In this document: piece by piece, positions 30,869 through 41,179 of the stretch
Numbering within the stretch: position 1 is the stretch's first letter
How the letters are laid out: every line of letters starts with the position of its first letter
Assembly (NCBI GenBank): GCA_903820745.1
Contig: CAIJIT010000049.1
Span: 24,268-88,267 of the forward strand
Length of the DNA stretch: 64,000 nt
From: an uncultured Burkholderiales bacterium
Lineage (GTDB): Bacteria; Pseudomonadota; Gammaproteobacteria; Burkholderiales; Burkholderiaceae_C
Direction of reading: 5' to 3'
Translations under genes and position numbers: made by a program
The notes under the pieces: model-generated
Told to the model about the DNA's origin: nothing
The model's input: only the letters and a program-made list of their open reading frames with translations
The model's database searches: none

Positions 30869-31743
30869 TTCCGCACCCGCAATTCTGAATAAAGGTAGGG
30901 CACGACGATCGCCGCGACGGTAGCCAGCATGAAGGTCGCGCTGGCCGCGCCCAGACCGATCTGGCCGCGCGAAAACGCCATCGTGTACATATAGGTGGCC
31001 GGCATGTCGGTGGCATAACCCGGCCCCCCGGCGGTCAATGCCATCACCAGATCAAAACTCTTGATCGCCAGATGGCTGACCACCATCAGCGTTGAAAAGA
31101 ACACCGGCCGCAGGCTCGGAATGATGATGCGCCAGTAGATCAAGGGCAGGCTCGCCCCATCGACCTGCGCGGCCTTGATGATGTTGTCGTCAATGCTGCG
31201 CAGTCCGGCCAGAAACAGCGCCATCACGAAGCCTGCGCTTTGCCAGACGGCGGCGATCACCAGGCAGTAAATGGCTTTGTCAGGGTCAACCAGCCAGCCA
31301 AAGCTGAAGTCGCTGAAGCCCCATTGCTGCATCAGCAACTCGAAGCCGGTGCCGGGGTTCAGGATCCATTTCCAGGCGGTGCCGGTGACGATGAAACTCA
31401 GTGCCATCGGATACAGGTAAATCGTCCGCAGCAAGCCTTCAGCGCGCAGCTTCTGATCGAGCAAGATCGCCAGCAGCAGGCCCAGACCCATGCCGCCGCC
31501 GATGAACAATCCGCCGAAGATCAGCAGATTCTTCATCGCCACCCACCAGCGCTCGGATTTGAACAGCGCTGCATATTGCTGCAAGCCGGCGAACTCGTAG
31601 CTGGGCAGCATGCGCGAATCGGACAGCGATAGATAGCCATTCCAGGCCATCAATCCATAGATGAACAAGAAGGACAGCAAGAAGGTCGGCGCGATCACAA
31701 GCCGCGGCAGCCACGGGCTGCGTGGCGGGTGATGAGGATGCAT
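30865..31743 (-). CDS. Sugar ABC transporter permease (MalF type), system 1
   Basis: NIIKAAQVDGASLPLIYWRIIIPSLRPVFFSTLMVV EAA loop; overlaps downstream permease by ATGA. Confidence 0.94.
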   Translation of the reverse strand: MHPHHPPRSPWLPRLVIAPTFLLSFLFIYGLMAWNGYLSLSDSRMLPSYEFAGLQQYAALFKSERWWVAMKNLLIFGGLFIGGGMGLGLLLAILLDQKLRAEGLLRTIYLYPMALSFIVTGTAWKWILNPGTGFELLMQQWGFSDFSFGWLVDPDKAIYCLVIAAVWQSAGFVMALFLAGLRSIDDNIIKAAQVDGASLPLIYWRIIIPSLRPVFFSTLMVVSHLAIKSFDLVMALTAGGPGYATDMPATYMYTMAFSRGQIGLGAASATFMLATVAAIVVPYLYSELRVRK

Positions 31744-31752
31744 GGCGGGTGA

Positions 31753-33021
31753 CTATTTGGTCCGCGCCGCCGTTGCGATCTGCTGCATCGCTTCGCGGGC
31801 GCTCATGCGGTCGCTGTTCCAGAATTGGCTGATCGCATCCTTGATCGCGCCTTCAACAGCTGAAGGGACTGCCATGCCATGCGCAATCGAGGGCAGCAAT
31901 GTGCCGGCTTTGGCGCTGCTGCCGAAGTCGCTCGAGGATTGCTTGGCGCATTCGTCGAACTTGTCCATCTTGACGCCCACGCGCACCGGGATCGAACCTT
32001 TGTTGAGGCTGAAGGTCTCCTGGAATTCCGGCCCCATGATGGTTGCTGCGAGGTCTTTTTGGGCCAAACTATTGGCCTCGTTTTTCAGCTTGAACATCGC
32101 AAACGAATCGATGTTGTAGGTGAAGGCCTTGGCGCTGCCTGGAGAAGGTGTGCAGATGAAGTCCTTGCCAGGCACCTTGCCCGCAGCGATGAACTCGCCC
32201 TTGGCCCAGTCGCCCATGAACTGCATGCCGGCTTCGCCCTTGATGACCATCGCGCTGGCCAGATTCCAGTCGCGGCCGGGCGAATTCTTGTCGGTATAGG
32301 CTTTTACCCGCTTGAAAGTGCCCAGCACTTTTTCCATCGTGGCACTGTTCAGCGCGGCCTGGTCGAGTTGCACCAGCGCCAGGCGATAAAAGTCACTGCC
32401 ACCGACGCCGAGTGCGACATCCTCGAACAGGGTCAGGTCCTGCCAGTTCTGGCCGCCATGAGCGACCGGTATCAGGCCGGCTTTTTTCAAGGCTTCAGCA
32501 GCCACGAAGAATTCATCCCAGTTGTTTGGCGCTTTGGCACCGGCGCGCTTGAAGGCTTGCGGGTTGATCCACAACCAATTGACGCGGTGCACATTCACCG
32601 GCACAGCGATATAGCTGCCTTTGAACTTCATCTGGTCGCTGACCACTTTGGGCAACAGATCGTCCCAATGTCCGGCCTTGGCCACATCGTCGATATTGGC
32701 CAGCACGCCTTCGCGCGCCCAGTCCTGCAGTGAGGGGCCCTTGATCTGCGCGGCGGCCGGCGCATTGCCTGAGACCACGCGCGACTTCAGCACGGTCATC
32801 GCCGAATCGCCACCACCGCCGGCAACCGCAAAATCCTTCCAGCTATGTCCCTTCAACTGCAAGCTGGCCTTGAGCGACTGCGCGGCCTTGGCTTCGCCGC
32901 CACTGGTCCACCAATGCAGCACTTCAACTTCGCCAGCGCAGACGGGCAGGGCGATGAAGTTGATCGCGGCGATTGCGGCCAAGGCTTTGCGACTGAACGC
33001 TCGTTTGCATGCTTTTGTCAT
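31753..33021 (-). CDS. Sugar ABC transporter substrate-binding protein, system 1
   Basis: Signal peptide; EVEVLHWWTSGGEAKAAQSLK; GEAGMQFMGDWAKGEF. Confidence 0.93.
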   Translation of the reverse strand: MTKACKRAFSRKALAAIAAINFIALPVCAGEVEVLHWWTSGGEAKAAQSLKASLQLKGHSWKDFAVAGGGGDSAMTVLKSRVVSGNAPAAAQIKGPSLQDWAREGVLANIDDVAKAGHWDDLLPKVVSDQMKFKGSYIAVPVNVHRVNWLWINPQAFKRAGAKAPNNWDEFFVAAEALKKAGLIPVAHGGQNWQDLTLFEDVALGVGGSDFYRLALVQLDQAALNSATMEKVLGTFKRVKAYTDKNSPGRDWNLASAMVIKGEAGMQFMGDWAKGEFIAAGKVPGKDFICTPSPGSAKAFTYNIDSFAMFKLKNEANSLAQKDLAATIMGPEFQETFSLNKGSIPVRVGVKMDKFDECAKQSSSDFGSSAKAGTLLPSIAHGMAVPSAVEGAIKDAISQFWNSDRMSAREAMQQIATAARTK

Positions 33022-33074
33022 CGATCGAGATCTCCTGGCGCAAGCCTGACCCGCAAGGTTGCGCGCCCCAATTA

Positions 33075-33090
33075 TTAACGAAAAATTAAC
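33075..33090 (+). promoter_or_regulatory. Direct-repeat box A: TTAAC-GAAAAA-TTAAC
   Basis: 54 bp upstream of the system 1 SBP start (33021, minus). Confidence 0.5.
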
Positions 33091-33106
33091 ACCGTGTAAG
33101 AAGGGG

Positions 33107-34597
33107 TTAACCCGCTGCCGGCAGCTTGACCCTGGCCAGCAGGCCGGTCGGCTGCACCGGCAGCAGTTCGACGCTGCCTGAATGGCGCTCGACGATTTCG
33201 CGCACGATGGCCAAACCCAGGCCGCAACCGGTGCCGTCCTCGGTGCCGCGCACAAAGCGCTCGAACAGATGGTCGCGCTCGGACTCGGGCACGCCCGGGC
33301 CGTTGTCTTCAACTTCGAGCAGCAACTCCCTGCCTTGCCCATGCACGCGCACGGTCACCGTCGCGCCCCGTCCTGCATAGCGGACCGCATTGTCGATCAG
33401 GTTGATCAGCACCTCGCCGAGCAGCAAGCCGATGCCGCGGACTTCGGCCGGCCGCGGTGGTGGCCGGTCTTGCTCATCACCATCGGGCTCGTCAAAGCCC
33501 AGATCAACGCCAGCCAGCAAAGCGCGCGGCACCATCTCGGCGGTGACATCGCGGGCCAGTTGTCGCAGATCGACCGGCAAGCGGTTTTGCAAGCTGGCTG
33601 ATTCGGGCTCGGCCCTGGCCAAGGTCAGCAACTGGTTGACCAGGTGGGCGCTGCGTACCGCGCTTTCATGCACGCGCTTGAGCCTGGCGATCAAGGACGG
33701 CTCGGTCGCTTCCATCAAGGCCAGTTCGGTCTGGCTTTTCAGCCCGGCCAGTGGCGTTCGTAGCTGATGCGCGGCATCGCTGATGAAGCGTTTTTGTGCA
33801 GCGACATGGTGGTGGACTTCGCCGAGCAAGGTGTTCATCGCTCGGGCCAAGGCCCGTACTTCCAGCGGAGCGGCATTCAGCTGAATTGGCGTCAGGTCAT
33901 TGAGCGCCCGGCCTTCGACCTTGCCCCGCAGCAAGGCCAGCGGCGCCAACCCGGCGCGGATGCCGGCCCAGACGACCATCGTCATCAGCGCGATCAAGGC
34001 CGACAAAGGCAGCACCAGATCGAGCATGATCTGGCGCGCCAGCTCTTCCCGGTTGGTGCTCGAGCGGGCCACCTGCACCAGCATGGTCTGACCGGGCGAG
34101 TCGGCATCTCCATAGCGCAAATAAAGCGCAGCCACCCTGACGCGCTCGGACTTGTCGGCCCCGGCATTGGGCTGGTTCAAGATGCCATCGTAGAAATAAG
34201 GCTCGCCCATCACAGGATCGGTGATCGTTGGCCGCGGCGGCAGGTTGCGGTTGCCGAGGATGAACTGCCCTGGCGGCGTGCTGACCGTGTAGAGCACGCG
34301 GTCGCTCGGGTCGGATTCGAGGATGTCCTGGGCGGCTCGTGGAAAGTCGATCAGCAGCCCGTTGCCCTGCGGCTTGACCTGGCGCGCCAAGGCTCTTGAG
34401 GCCTGCGACAGCGTGGCGTCGACCGCCTGGTTGGCATAGCGAGCCGCCAGGTTGTAGGTGAACAAGCCGGCTGCCAGCCACAGGATGATCTGCGGCAGCA
34501 GCAGCCAGATGAACAATTGCCGGTGCAGCGATGGGGCGCCGGTGGCTGCGCCGGGAAGGGCGGCCCACCAGCCAAGGCGCAGGAATTTTTTGTCCAT
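33107..34597 (-). CDS. TctE-like two-component sensor histidine kinase
   Basis: RFISDAAHQLRTPLAGLKSQTELAL H-box; NLIDNAVRYA N-box; VEDNGPGVPESERDHLFERFVRG; N-terminal sensor domain between TM helices. Confidence 0.94.
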   Translation of the reverse strand: MDKKFLRLGWWAALPGAATGAPSLHRQLFIWLLLPQIILWLAAGLFTYNLAARYANQAVDATLSQASRALARQVKPQGNGLLIDFPRAAQDILESDPSDRVLYTVSTPPGQFILGNRNLPPRPTITDPVMGEPYFYDGILNQPNAGADKSERVRVAALYLRYGDADSPGQTMLVQVARSSTNREELARQIMLDLVLPLSALIALMTMVVWAGIRAGLAPLALLRGKVEGRALNDLTPIQLNAAPLEVRALARAMNTLLGEVHHHVAAQKRFISDAAHQLRTPLAGLKSQTELALMEATEPSLIARLKRVHESAVRSAHLVNQLLTLARAEPESASLQNRLPVDLRQLARDVTAEMVPRALLAGVDLGFDEPDGDEQDRPPPRPAEVRGIGLLLGEVLINLIDNAVRYAGRGATVTVRVHGQGRELLLEVEDNGPGVPESERDHLFERFVRGTEDGTGCGLGLAIVREIVERHSGSVELLPVQPTGLLARVKLPAAG

Positions 34598-34692
34598 AGC
34601 AAATCAGGGATAGCTTCAGCCGCGAGCATAGCTGCCGCGGCCCTCAAAGCAAGCAGCGAATACCAGCGCTTATCCGCCTCGCAAGCAATTGA

Positions 34693-34708
34693 TTAACAAT
34701 TCATGAAC
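34693..34708 (+). promoter_or_regulatory. Direct-repeat box B: TTAAC-AATTCA-TGAAC
   Basis: 96 bp upstream of histidine kinase start (34597, minus). Confidence 0.45.
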
Positions 34709-34732
34709 ATCGACGATTGGGCGTTTCCGCCT

Positions 34733-35557
34733 TCAGCGCGGTGCCTGATAAACGCGCACATGGTCGACTTCCAGCGTCGTCGGAAAGATTGCGTCGTCGA
34801 CCGGACCTCCGAGGTCGCCGCCGATGGCCAGATTGAGGATCAGGAATTGCGGCGCATCGAAAGGCCAGGCCGCGACGCCGGTCTTCGGGTTGGCATAGCT
34901 GAAATGCTCGACCCCATCGACACCGAAGCGGATCAGCTCATGGGTCCAGAGCATCTGGTAGTTGTGGAACGCCTTGCAGGCATCGGGCAACTGCCGGCCA
35001 TTGCCAACGCCATTGCCGCCGCTGCCGGCGCTTCGGTGCACGGTGCTGAAGATCCGTTCGGGGTCTTTACCGAGCTGCTCGAGGATGTCGAGCTCGCCAT
35101 CGGCGGGCCAGCTGCCGGCGCTGCCCAGCGTCCAGATCGCCGGCCAGGTGCCCTTGCCGCAGGGCATCTTGGCGCGGATCTCGAAAAATCCATAGGTCCA
35201 GTCGCCCTTGCCCCTTGTAATCAAACGGGCCGAGCTGTACTGCTGACCGCCCCAGTCGGGTTCGTTCTTCAAGTCCTCGCGGGTTGCGGCGATCAGCAAT
35301 TTGCCCTGGCTTGCCCTTGCATTTTCAGCCCGCGGGCCGGCGTAATACTGCTGCTCGTTGTTGTACCAGCCGTCCTTGTTGCGCGACTTGTCATGCAGCC
35401 ATTTCGCCGGGTCGGGCAGGCCATCCTGCGTGAATTCATCGGCCCAGACCAGCTTGTAGCCGGGTGGCAAGGTGAGCGGCGCCGGCGCTGCATGGGTGGC
35501 CCCGCAGGCCAGCAGGGCCAGGCCGCAGAGCAGGCGGCGGCTGAGAGAGAAATCCAT
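34733..35557 (-). CDS. Glycoside hydrolase family 16 (endo-beta-glucanase/laminarinase-like)
   Basis: Signal peptide; YKLVWADEFTQDGLPDPAKW; catalytic GELDILEQLG; FHNYQMLWTHELIRFGVDG. Confidence 0.93.
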   Translation of the reverse strand: MDFSLSRRLLCGLALLACGATHAAPAPLTLPPGYKLVWADEFTQDGLPDPAKWLHDKSRNKDGWYNNEQQYYAGPRAENARASQGKLLIAATREDLKNEPDWGGQQYSSARLITRGKGDWTYGFFEIRAKMPCGKGTWPAIWTLGSAGSWPADGELDILEQLGKDPERIFSTVHRSAGSGGNGVGNGRQLPDACKAFHNYQMLWTHELIRFGVDGVEHFSYANPKTGVAAWPFDAPQFLILNLAIGGDLGGPVDDAIFPTTLEVDHVRVYQAPR

Positions 35558-35592
35558 CTTGTTTCCTTTTGAAATTGCTTTGCCGGCCACCG

Positions 35593-36654
35593 TCAGTTCA
35601 GCAGACAACCCGCAACATCGAAACCGATGGCCTGTCCAGCCAGCGGCTTCAGCCACAGCGTTTGACCGGCTTGCAGATGGCTCAGCTCGCTGCCGACCTT
35701 GGCATTGAGCAGTCCATCTTGTCCGTCCACTTTCAGGTGCAGGATCGACGCATCGCCCAGATGTTCGGCCAGCACCAAGGTTGCCGGCACCGCCGTTGAG
35801 TCAAGCGCGGTCAATACCTGCAGCTGCTCGGCGCGCAAGCCGGCGCAGCTTGCCTGTGGGGCGATTGATGCGCTCAGCGCGGCCCACAAGGCCAGTTGCG
35901 CCGCGCTGGCATCCGCTGCGGGGCGGTCGATCAGGTTGATCCGCGGCGCGCCCAGAAATGCCGCGACAAATTTGGTCGCGGGGCGGCTGTACAAGGCCAT
36001 CGGTGCGCCTTGCTGCTCGATGCGGCCCTGATGGAAGACGGCGATGCGGTCGCCCAAGGTCATCGCTTCGACCTGATCATGGGTCACATAGATCATCGTC
36101 GTGCCCAGCTCCTGGTGCAGGCGCGAGAGCTCGATCCGCATCTCCACCCGCAAGGCGGCGTCGAGGTTGGACAGCGGCTCGTCAAACAGGAAGACCTTGG
36201 GCTTGCGAACGATGGCGCGGCCGATCGCAACCCGTTGGCGCTGGCCGCCTGAGAGCTCCTTGGGGAAGCGGGAGAGCAACTCAGTGATGCGCAGCGCCTC
36301 GGCGGTGCGGCCCACTTGCTGCTGGCGCTCACGCTTTGAAACCCCTGCCATGTGCAGTGCGAAACCCATGTTTTCGGCCACCGTCATATGCGGGTAGAGC
36401 GCATAGCTCTGGAACACCATCGCCGCGCCGCGGTCGGCCGGGCGCAGTTCATTGGCGCGCTGGCCGTCGATCAGCAATTCGCCGCGGTCGATGCTTTCCA
36501 GCCCGGCAATCATGCGCAGCAGCGTCGACTTGCCGCAGCCCGATGGCCCGACAAAGACGATGAATTCGCCGTCCTCAACCTCCAGGTCAACGCCCTGGAT
36601 CACGTCGACCGCACCGAAACTCTTGTGGATGCCGCGCAGGCTTACCTGGCCCAT
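35593..36654 (-). CDS. Sugar ABC transporter ATP-binding protein, system 2
   Basis: [51 protein letters not shown]. Confidence 0.95.
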   Translation of the reverse strand: MGQVSLRGIHKSFGAVDVIQGVDLEVEDGEFIVFVGPSGCGKSTLLRMIAGLESIDRGELLIDGQRANELRPADRGAAMVFQSYALYPHMTVAENMGFALHMAGVSKRERQQQVGRTAEALRITELLSRFPKELSGGQRQRVAIGRAIVRKPKVFLFDEPLSNLDAALRVEMRIELSRLHQELGTTMIYVTHDQVEAMTLGDRIAVFHQGRIEQQGAPMALYSRPATKFVAAFLGAPRINLIDRPAADASAAQLALWAALSASIAPQASCAGLRAEQLQVLTALDSTAVPATLVLAEHLGDASILHLKVDGQDGLLNAKVGSELSHLQAGQTLWLKPLAGQAIGFDVAGCLLN

Positions 36655-36655
36655 A

Positions 36656-38020
36656 TCAAACCCTCGCCCTGTGGTCAGCAGCGTGACAGCGCTGCAGAAA
36701 TTCCCGATACCAATGCGCGCTGTCTTTGAGCCGGCGTTGCTGCGTGGCGTAGTCGACATGGACCAGGCCGAAGCGCTTCTCATAGCCGCTGGCCCATTCG
36801 AAGTTGTCCATCAGGCTCCAGACCATATAGCCGGCCATCGGCACGCCCTGGTCGAGCGCATCGGCGACCGCGGCGATATGGGTCTGCAGATAGTCCTTGC
36901 GGTCGGCGTCATGCACCTGGCCGTCGCTCAGCGGGTCCTTGAAGGCGCCGCCGTTCTCGGTGATGTAGAGCGGCGGCAAGACATGGCTGCGGTGCAGCCT
37001 CAGCAGCAATTCGGTCAGCCCTTGCGGGTAGATCTCCCAATCCATCTCGGTGACCGGCAGACCCAGCGCCTTGGCATCGAAAGGCTGGCCGGCGCTGGCA
37101 ACATAACGGGTGTAGTAATTGATGCCGAGGTAATCCATCGGCGTGGCGATATGGGCCATGTCGCCGGCTTCGATCAGCGGCGCATCGGGCCCCAGTTCGG
37201 CCAGCACTTCCGCTGGGTAGGCGGCGTTGAAAAGCGGGTCGGTATACCAGCGCAGGTCGCGCGCATCGTGCATCTGTGCCATGGCCAGATCTGCGGCGCT
37301 GTCGGTGGCCGGCATCGCCGGCGACATGTTCAGCACGATTCCCAGCTTGGCTTTGCACCCATCGGCGCGTAGCGCCTGCAGCGCCAGGCCATGGCTGAGC
37401 AGCAGATGGTGCGAGACCTGGGCGGCGACCGCACGGCTCTTGATGCCGGGCGCAAAGATGCCCAGTTGATGGCCCAGCACCGCCATCACCCAGGGCTCGT
37501 TATGGGTGGTGATGCCGGTCAGGCGATCGCCCAGGCGCTGGTTGATGCCGCGGGCATAGTCGACGAAGTGATGCACGGTGGCGCGTGCGGCCCAGCCGCC
37601 CTGCTCCTGCAGCGCTTGCGGCAGGTCCCAATGGTTCAGCGTCAGCCAAGGCTGGATGCCGCGCGCCAGCAAACCGTCGACCAGGCGTTCGTAAAAGTCC
37701 AGCCCGGCCGGGTTCCAGGCCCCGGCGCCGAGCGGTTGAACGCGCGGCCAGGAGACCGAGAAGCGGTAGGCGTCGACGCCCAGCGAGGCGATCAGGTCGA
37801 GGTCGGACTCAAGCCGGTGGTAATGGTCACAGGCGATGTCGCCATTGCTGCCATCCTTGATGGCGCCCGGAAGCTGACAGAACAGGTCCCAGATCGAGGC
37901 GCCCTTGCCATCGGTGGCAGCAGCGCCTTCGATCTGGAAAGCACTGGTGGCCACGCCCCAGCAGAAGTCGGCCGGAAACCGGTGGTGCAGCAGCGAAACG
38001 GCGGAAACGGCAATCGTCAT
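36656..38020 (-). CDS. GH1 beta-glucosidase
   Basis: [19 protein letters not shown], acid/base THNEPW, nucleophile [10 protein letters not shown]. Confidence 0.95.
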   Translation of the reverse strand: MTIAVSAVSLLHHRFPADFCWGVATSAFQIEGAAATDGKGASIWDLFCQLPGAIKDGSNGDIACDHYHRLESDLDLIASLGVDAYRFSVSWPRVQPLGAGAWNPAGLDFYERLVDGLLARGIQPWLTLNHWDLPQALQEQGGWAARATVHHFVDYARGINQRLGDRLTGITTHNEPWVMAVLGHQLGIFAPGIKSRAVAAQVSHHLLLSHGLALQALRADGCKAKLGIVLNMSPAMPATDSAADLAMAQMHDARDLRWYTDPLFNAAYPAEVLAELGPDAPLIEAGDMAHIATPMDYLGINYYTRYVASAGQPFDAKALGLPVTEMDWEIYPQGLTELLLRLHRSHVLPPLYITENGGAFKDPLSDGQVHDADRKDYLQTHIAAVADALDQGVPMAGYMVWSLMDNFEWASGYEKRFGLVHVDYATQQRRLKDSAHWYREFLQRCHAADHRARV

Positions 38021-38055
38021 GGGGTCAATCAGGCAAGGGTGAGTCGGCGCGGCGG

Positions 38056-38877
38056 CTATTTGACGGCGCCGGCGGTCAGCCCGGCGATCAATTGGCGCGA
38101 GAAGATGAAGAACAGCAGCAGCAGCGGCACCGTGGCGATGGCCGAACCGGCCATCAGCGCCCCCCATTCGGTGTTTTCCGGGCTCTGGATGCTGCGCAGG
38201 GCCAGCGGCAAGGTGAAGGAGTCGGCGCTGCGCATCACGATCAGCGGACCGATGAAGTTGTTCCAGGAACTGATGAAGGTGATCAGCCCCAAGGTGCCCA
38301 GGGCCGGTTTCAGCAAGGGCAGCACGATGCGCCAGTAGATGCTGAATTCGCCGCAACCATCCATCCGTGCGGCTTCGAGCAGCTCGCGGGGAATCGCGCT
38401 GAGGGCGAATTGCCGCATCAGGAAAATGCCGAAAGCGCTGGCGGCGCCGGGAATATAGAGCGCCCGATGCTGGTCGATCCAGCCCAGCGCATCCATGATC
38501 ATGAAGCTCGGGATCATGCTCATGAAGGAAGGCAGCAGCATGGTTGCCATCACCAGGCCGAACAGCGTCTGCTTGTGGCGAAACTCGAACATTGCGAAGG
38601 CATAGCCGGCCAGCGAACAGAAGAACAGCGTCAGCAGCGTCGAGGCGATCGCCACATAGACGCTCCAGCCGACATTGCGCCAGAACGGCAGCCTTGCGTT
38701 GAGGATTTCCAGATTGGCCTGGAACGAATGGCTGAAGAACAGCGGCAGCGGCTGGCTGAAAATCTCGGTGCGCGTGTGGGTGGCGAACACGAACATGAAG
38801 TAAAAAGGCGCCAGCATCAGCAAGGCCCCGCAACCGACCAGCAGATAAGCCGGCCAGGTTTTCATTGGAGCCTTCAT
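38056..38877 (-). CDS. Carbohydrate ABC transporter permease (MalG type), system 2
   Basis: ELLEAARMDGCGEFSIYWRIVLPLLKPALGTLGL EAA loop. Confidence 0.94.
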   Translation of the reverse strand: MKAPMKTWPAYLLVGCGALLMLAPFYFMFVFATHTRTEIFSQPLPLFFSHSFQANLEILNARLPFWRNVGWSVYVAIASTLLTLFFCSLAGYAFAMFEFRHKQTLFGLVMATMLLPSFMSMIPSFMIMDALGWIDQHRALYIPGAASAFGIFLMRQFALSAIPRELLEAARMDGCGEFSIYWRIVLPLLKPALGTLGLITFISSWNNFIGPLIVMRSADSFTLPLALRSIQSPENTEWGALMAGSAIATVPLLLLFFIFSRQLIAGLTAGAVK

Positions 38878-39773
38878 GCCGCTGACGTCCTGGCGCTGAA
38901 GGCGCGGTTGGTCAACCAGGTCAGCATCGCCACGATCAGGAACAAGATCCAGCTCATCGCGCTCGAGCCGCCGAAGTCGTTGAAGTCAAAGGCCATGCGG
39001 TACAGGTAGACCGCCGAGGTCATCGCCGATTGGTCCGGGCCGCCCTTGCCATTGGTGAGGATGAACGGCTCTTCGAACAACTGCAGCCCGCCGATGACGC
39101 TGAGCATCACGCCGAAATAGATCATCGGTTTCAGGCTCGGCAAGGTGATGCGCCAGAACTGCTGCCAGCGGCCGGCGCCGTCCATCTCGGCGGCCTCGTA
39201 AAGGTCTTTCGGGATCGTCTGCAGCGCCGCCATATAGAGCACCAAATTGAAGCCGAGGTAACGCCAGAAGACGATCAGGGCGATCGCCGGCTTGATCGTG
39301 CCGGGCTTGTTCAGCCAGTCGATCGGCGCCAGGCCGAACAAGCGGTCGAGGCCCAGATTGACCAGACCATAGTCGCGCGAGAACAGCGAGCTGAACATGA
39401 TCGCGATTGCCACGCTGGAGGTGATGTAGGGCAGGAAATAGGCGCCGATCCAGAAATCCCGGCTGCGCGTGAACGACTGGTGGATGAACACCGCCAGCGG
39501 AATTGCCACCAGATGCTGGGGCAGCCCGGAGGCCAGCGCCAACCAGAGCGTATTGCCCAGCGACTTCCAGAACCAGGCGTCGCCAATGGCGAAGTAGAAG
39601 TTCTCCAGCCCGACATATTGCATCGCGCCCAGTCCGCTGGTCGGCTCCCAGGACTGGAAGGCCAGATAGAGCGAGAACAGCAGCGGGAAGACGCCGAACA
39701 AGGCGAACAGGGCCAGGAATGGGCTGATGAACAGATAAGGGGCCCAGCGGGGCGAAAGTCTCGGCATCTGCAT
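38874..39773 (-). CDS. Sugar ABC transporter permease (MalF type), system 2
   Basis: DLYEAAEMDGAGRWQQFWRITLPSLKPMIYFGVMLS. Confidence 0.94.
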   Translation of the reverse strand: MQMPRLSPRWAPYLFISPFLALFALFGVFPLLFSLYLAFQSWEPTSGLGAMQYVGLENFYFAIGDAWFWKSLGNTLWLALASGLPQHLVAIPLAVFIHQSFTRSRDFWIGAYFLPYITSSVAIAIMFSSLFSRDYGLVNLGLDRLFGLAPIDWLNKPGTIKPAIALIVFWRYLGFNLVLYMAALQTIPKDLYEAAEMDGAGRWQQFWRITLPSLKPMIYFGVMLSVIGGLQLFEEPFILTNGKGGPDQSAMTSAVYLYRMAFDFNDFGGSSAMSWILFLIVAMLTWLTNRAFSARTSAA

Positions 39774-39775
39774 GC

Positions 39776-41041
39776 TCAGCGGTGGGCCCGGCGTGCGATC
39801 AGGCGGCCGGCATCGGCCAGCGCCTGCTCGATGCCCTTGCCCTCGTCGAGCACATGGTCGAGTTCGGCGCTGATCACTTCATCGGCGAAATTGTTCTGCT
39901 TGTGCACCTGCACGGCAGTGATGCGGCGCGCCGCTTCGCGCCAGATCAGGCGCGCCTTTTGACCGCCGAGGAAGGGTAGACCTTCCTCGAAAAACGGATC
40001 GTCATAGGTCTCGACCAGCGCGGGAAAGGAATCCTGGGCCTTGAAAGCGGCGAACTGCAGTTCGCGGTCGAGCGTCATCATCCGGATGAACTCCCAGGCC
40101 AGGTCCTTGTTCGCCGCTGCGGAATGGCGCGGAATCGCGTAGAAACTGCCGCCATAGGCAGCGAAGGCGTTCTCGGGCAGTTGGGCCGCACGCCACAGGC
40201 CGCGGGTGGCTGGCGCGACCCAGTTGTTGAGCTGGCCGACCAGCCAGGCACCGCCCAGTTCGGTCGCCAGATGGCCGCGCTTGAGGCCTTCGGCCCAGTC
40301 GTTCGACCAGGCGCCGACGCGGGCATCGAGCTGGTTCTGCCGCACTTTGCGGGCGACTTCAAAGGCGCGCATGAAGCGCGGCGAGGTCACCAGCACGCGC
40401 GAATCCTGGTCGAAGTAAAGGCCCTGGCCGGGCTGGATGCCGGTGCGCAGCAGGATGTCCTTGATCTCCTGGACATTGGCGATCAAGTAGGCGCCGGTGC
40501 GGCGCTTGATGTCGATGCCGGCTTCGACATAGCTGTCCCAGCTGCGCGTCAGCTGCTCGACGCTGACCCCCGCTTTGTTCAGGATGTCGGCGCGGTACAG
40601 CATCGTGCCCGGGCCGATGTCGGCCGGTGCTGCGACCACCGCGCCGCTGCGATTGGTCGCCTGGTCATAGGCGAAACCGGCATAGCGCTGGCGAACGGCG
40701 CCGATGTTGTACGGAGCTTTCGCCAGATCGTCGAGGCCTGCGCCATGGGCGAAGCGACCGACATAGCTGACCTCCAGCGCCATCACGTCGGGCAGGTAGA
40801 CCGCTGTCGACAAGGCCGTCGTCATCGCCGTGTGGTGGTCGCTGTAAGGGCGGCTGACCACCTTGATCTCGACCTCGGGGTGCAAGCGGCGCCAATGGGG
40901 GATCGCCGCCTCGACGATCTTGTCGACCAGCGGGAAGGCAGCCACCGTCAATTGCTTGCTGGCGGCGGCTTGCACGCCAGCGCCAGCCAGCAAGCCTGCG
41001 CCCATGACGGCGCGGCGCGACAGCTCACCGGGGGCTGTCAT
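39776..41041 (-). CDS. Sugar ABC transporter substrate-binding protein, system 2
   Basis: Family 1 extracellular binding protein-like: HWRRLHPEVEIKVVSRPYSDHHTAMTTALS; twin-Arg-like N-terminus SRRAVMGAGLLAG. Confidence 0.88.
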   Translation of the reverse strand: MTAPGELSRRAVMGAGLLAGAGVQAAASKQLTVAAFPLVDKIVEAAIPHWRRLHPEVEIKVVSRPYSDHHTAMTTALSTAVYLPDVMALEVSYVGRFAHGAGLDDLAKAPYNIGAVRQRYAGFAYDQATNRSGAVVAAPADIGPGTMLYRADILNKAGVSVEQLTRSWDSYVEAGIDIKRRTGAYLIANVQEIKDILLRTGIQPGQGLYFDQDSRVLVTSPRFMRAFEVARKVRQNQLDARVGAWSNDWAEGLKRGHLATELGGAWLVGQLNNWVAPATRGLWRAAQLPENAFAAYGGSFYAIPRHSAAANKDLAWEFIRMMTLDRELQFAAFKAQDSFPALVETYDDPFFEEGLPFLGGQKARLIWREAARRITAVQVHKQNNFADEVISAELDHVLDEGKGIEQALADAGRLIARRAHR

Positions 41042-41095
41042 CTTGGTAATTCCTGGGTCGGTCGGCTGGCTGACATCAAGGGTTCGGCTTGAATA

Positions 41096-41111
41096 TTAAT
41101 TTATTATTAAT
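41096..41111 (+). promoter_or_regulatory. Direct-repeat box C: TTAAT-TTATTA-TTAAT
   Basis: 55 bp upstream of the system 2 SBP start (41041, minus); also part of palindrome ATATTAAT-N5-ATTAATAT (41093-41113). Confidence 0.45.
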
Positions 41112-41179
41112 ATCTTAAAGCCTGATGCCGAGCCTGGCTATGGGCACAAACCTTGAGGCCGGCGGACCGACGGCGAAGT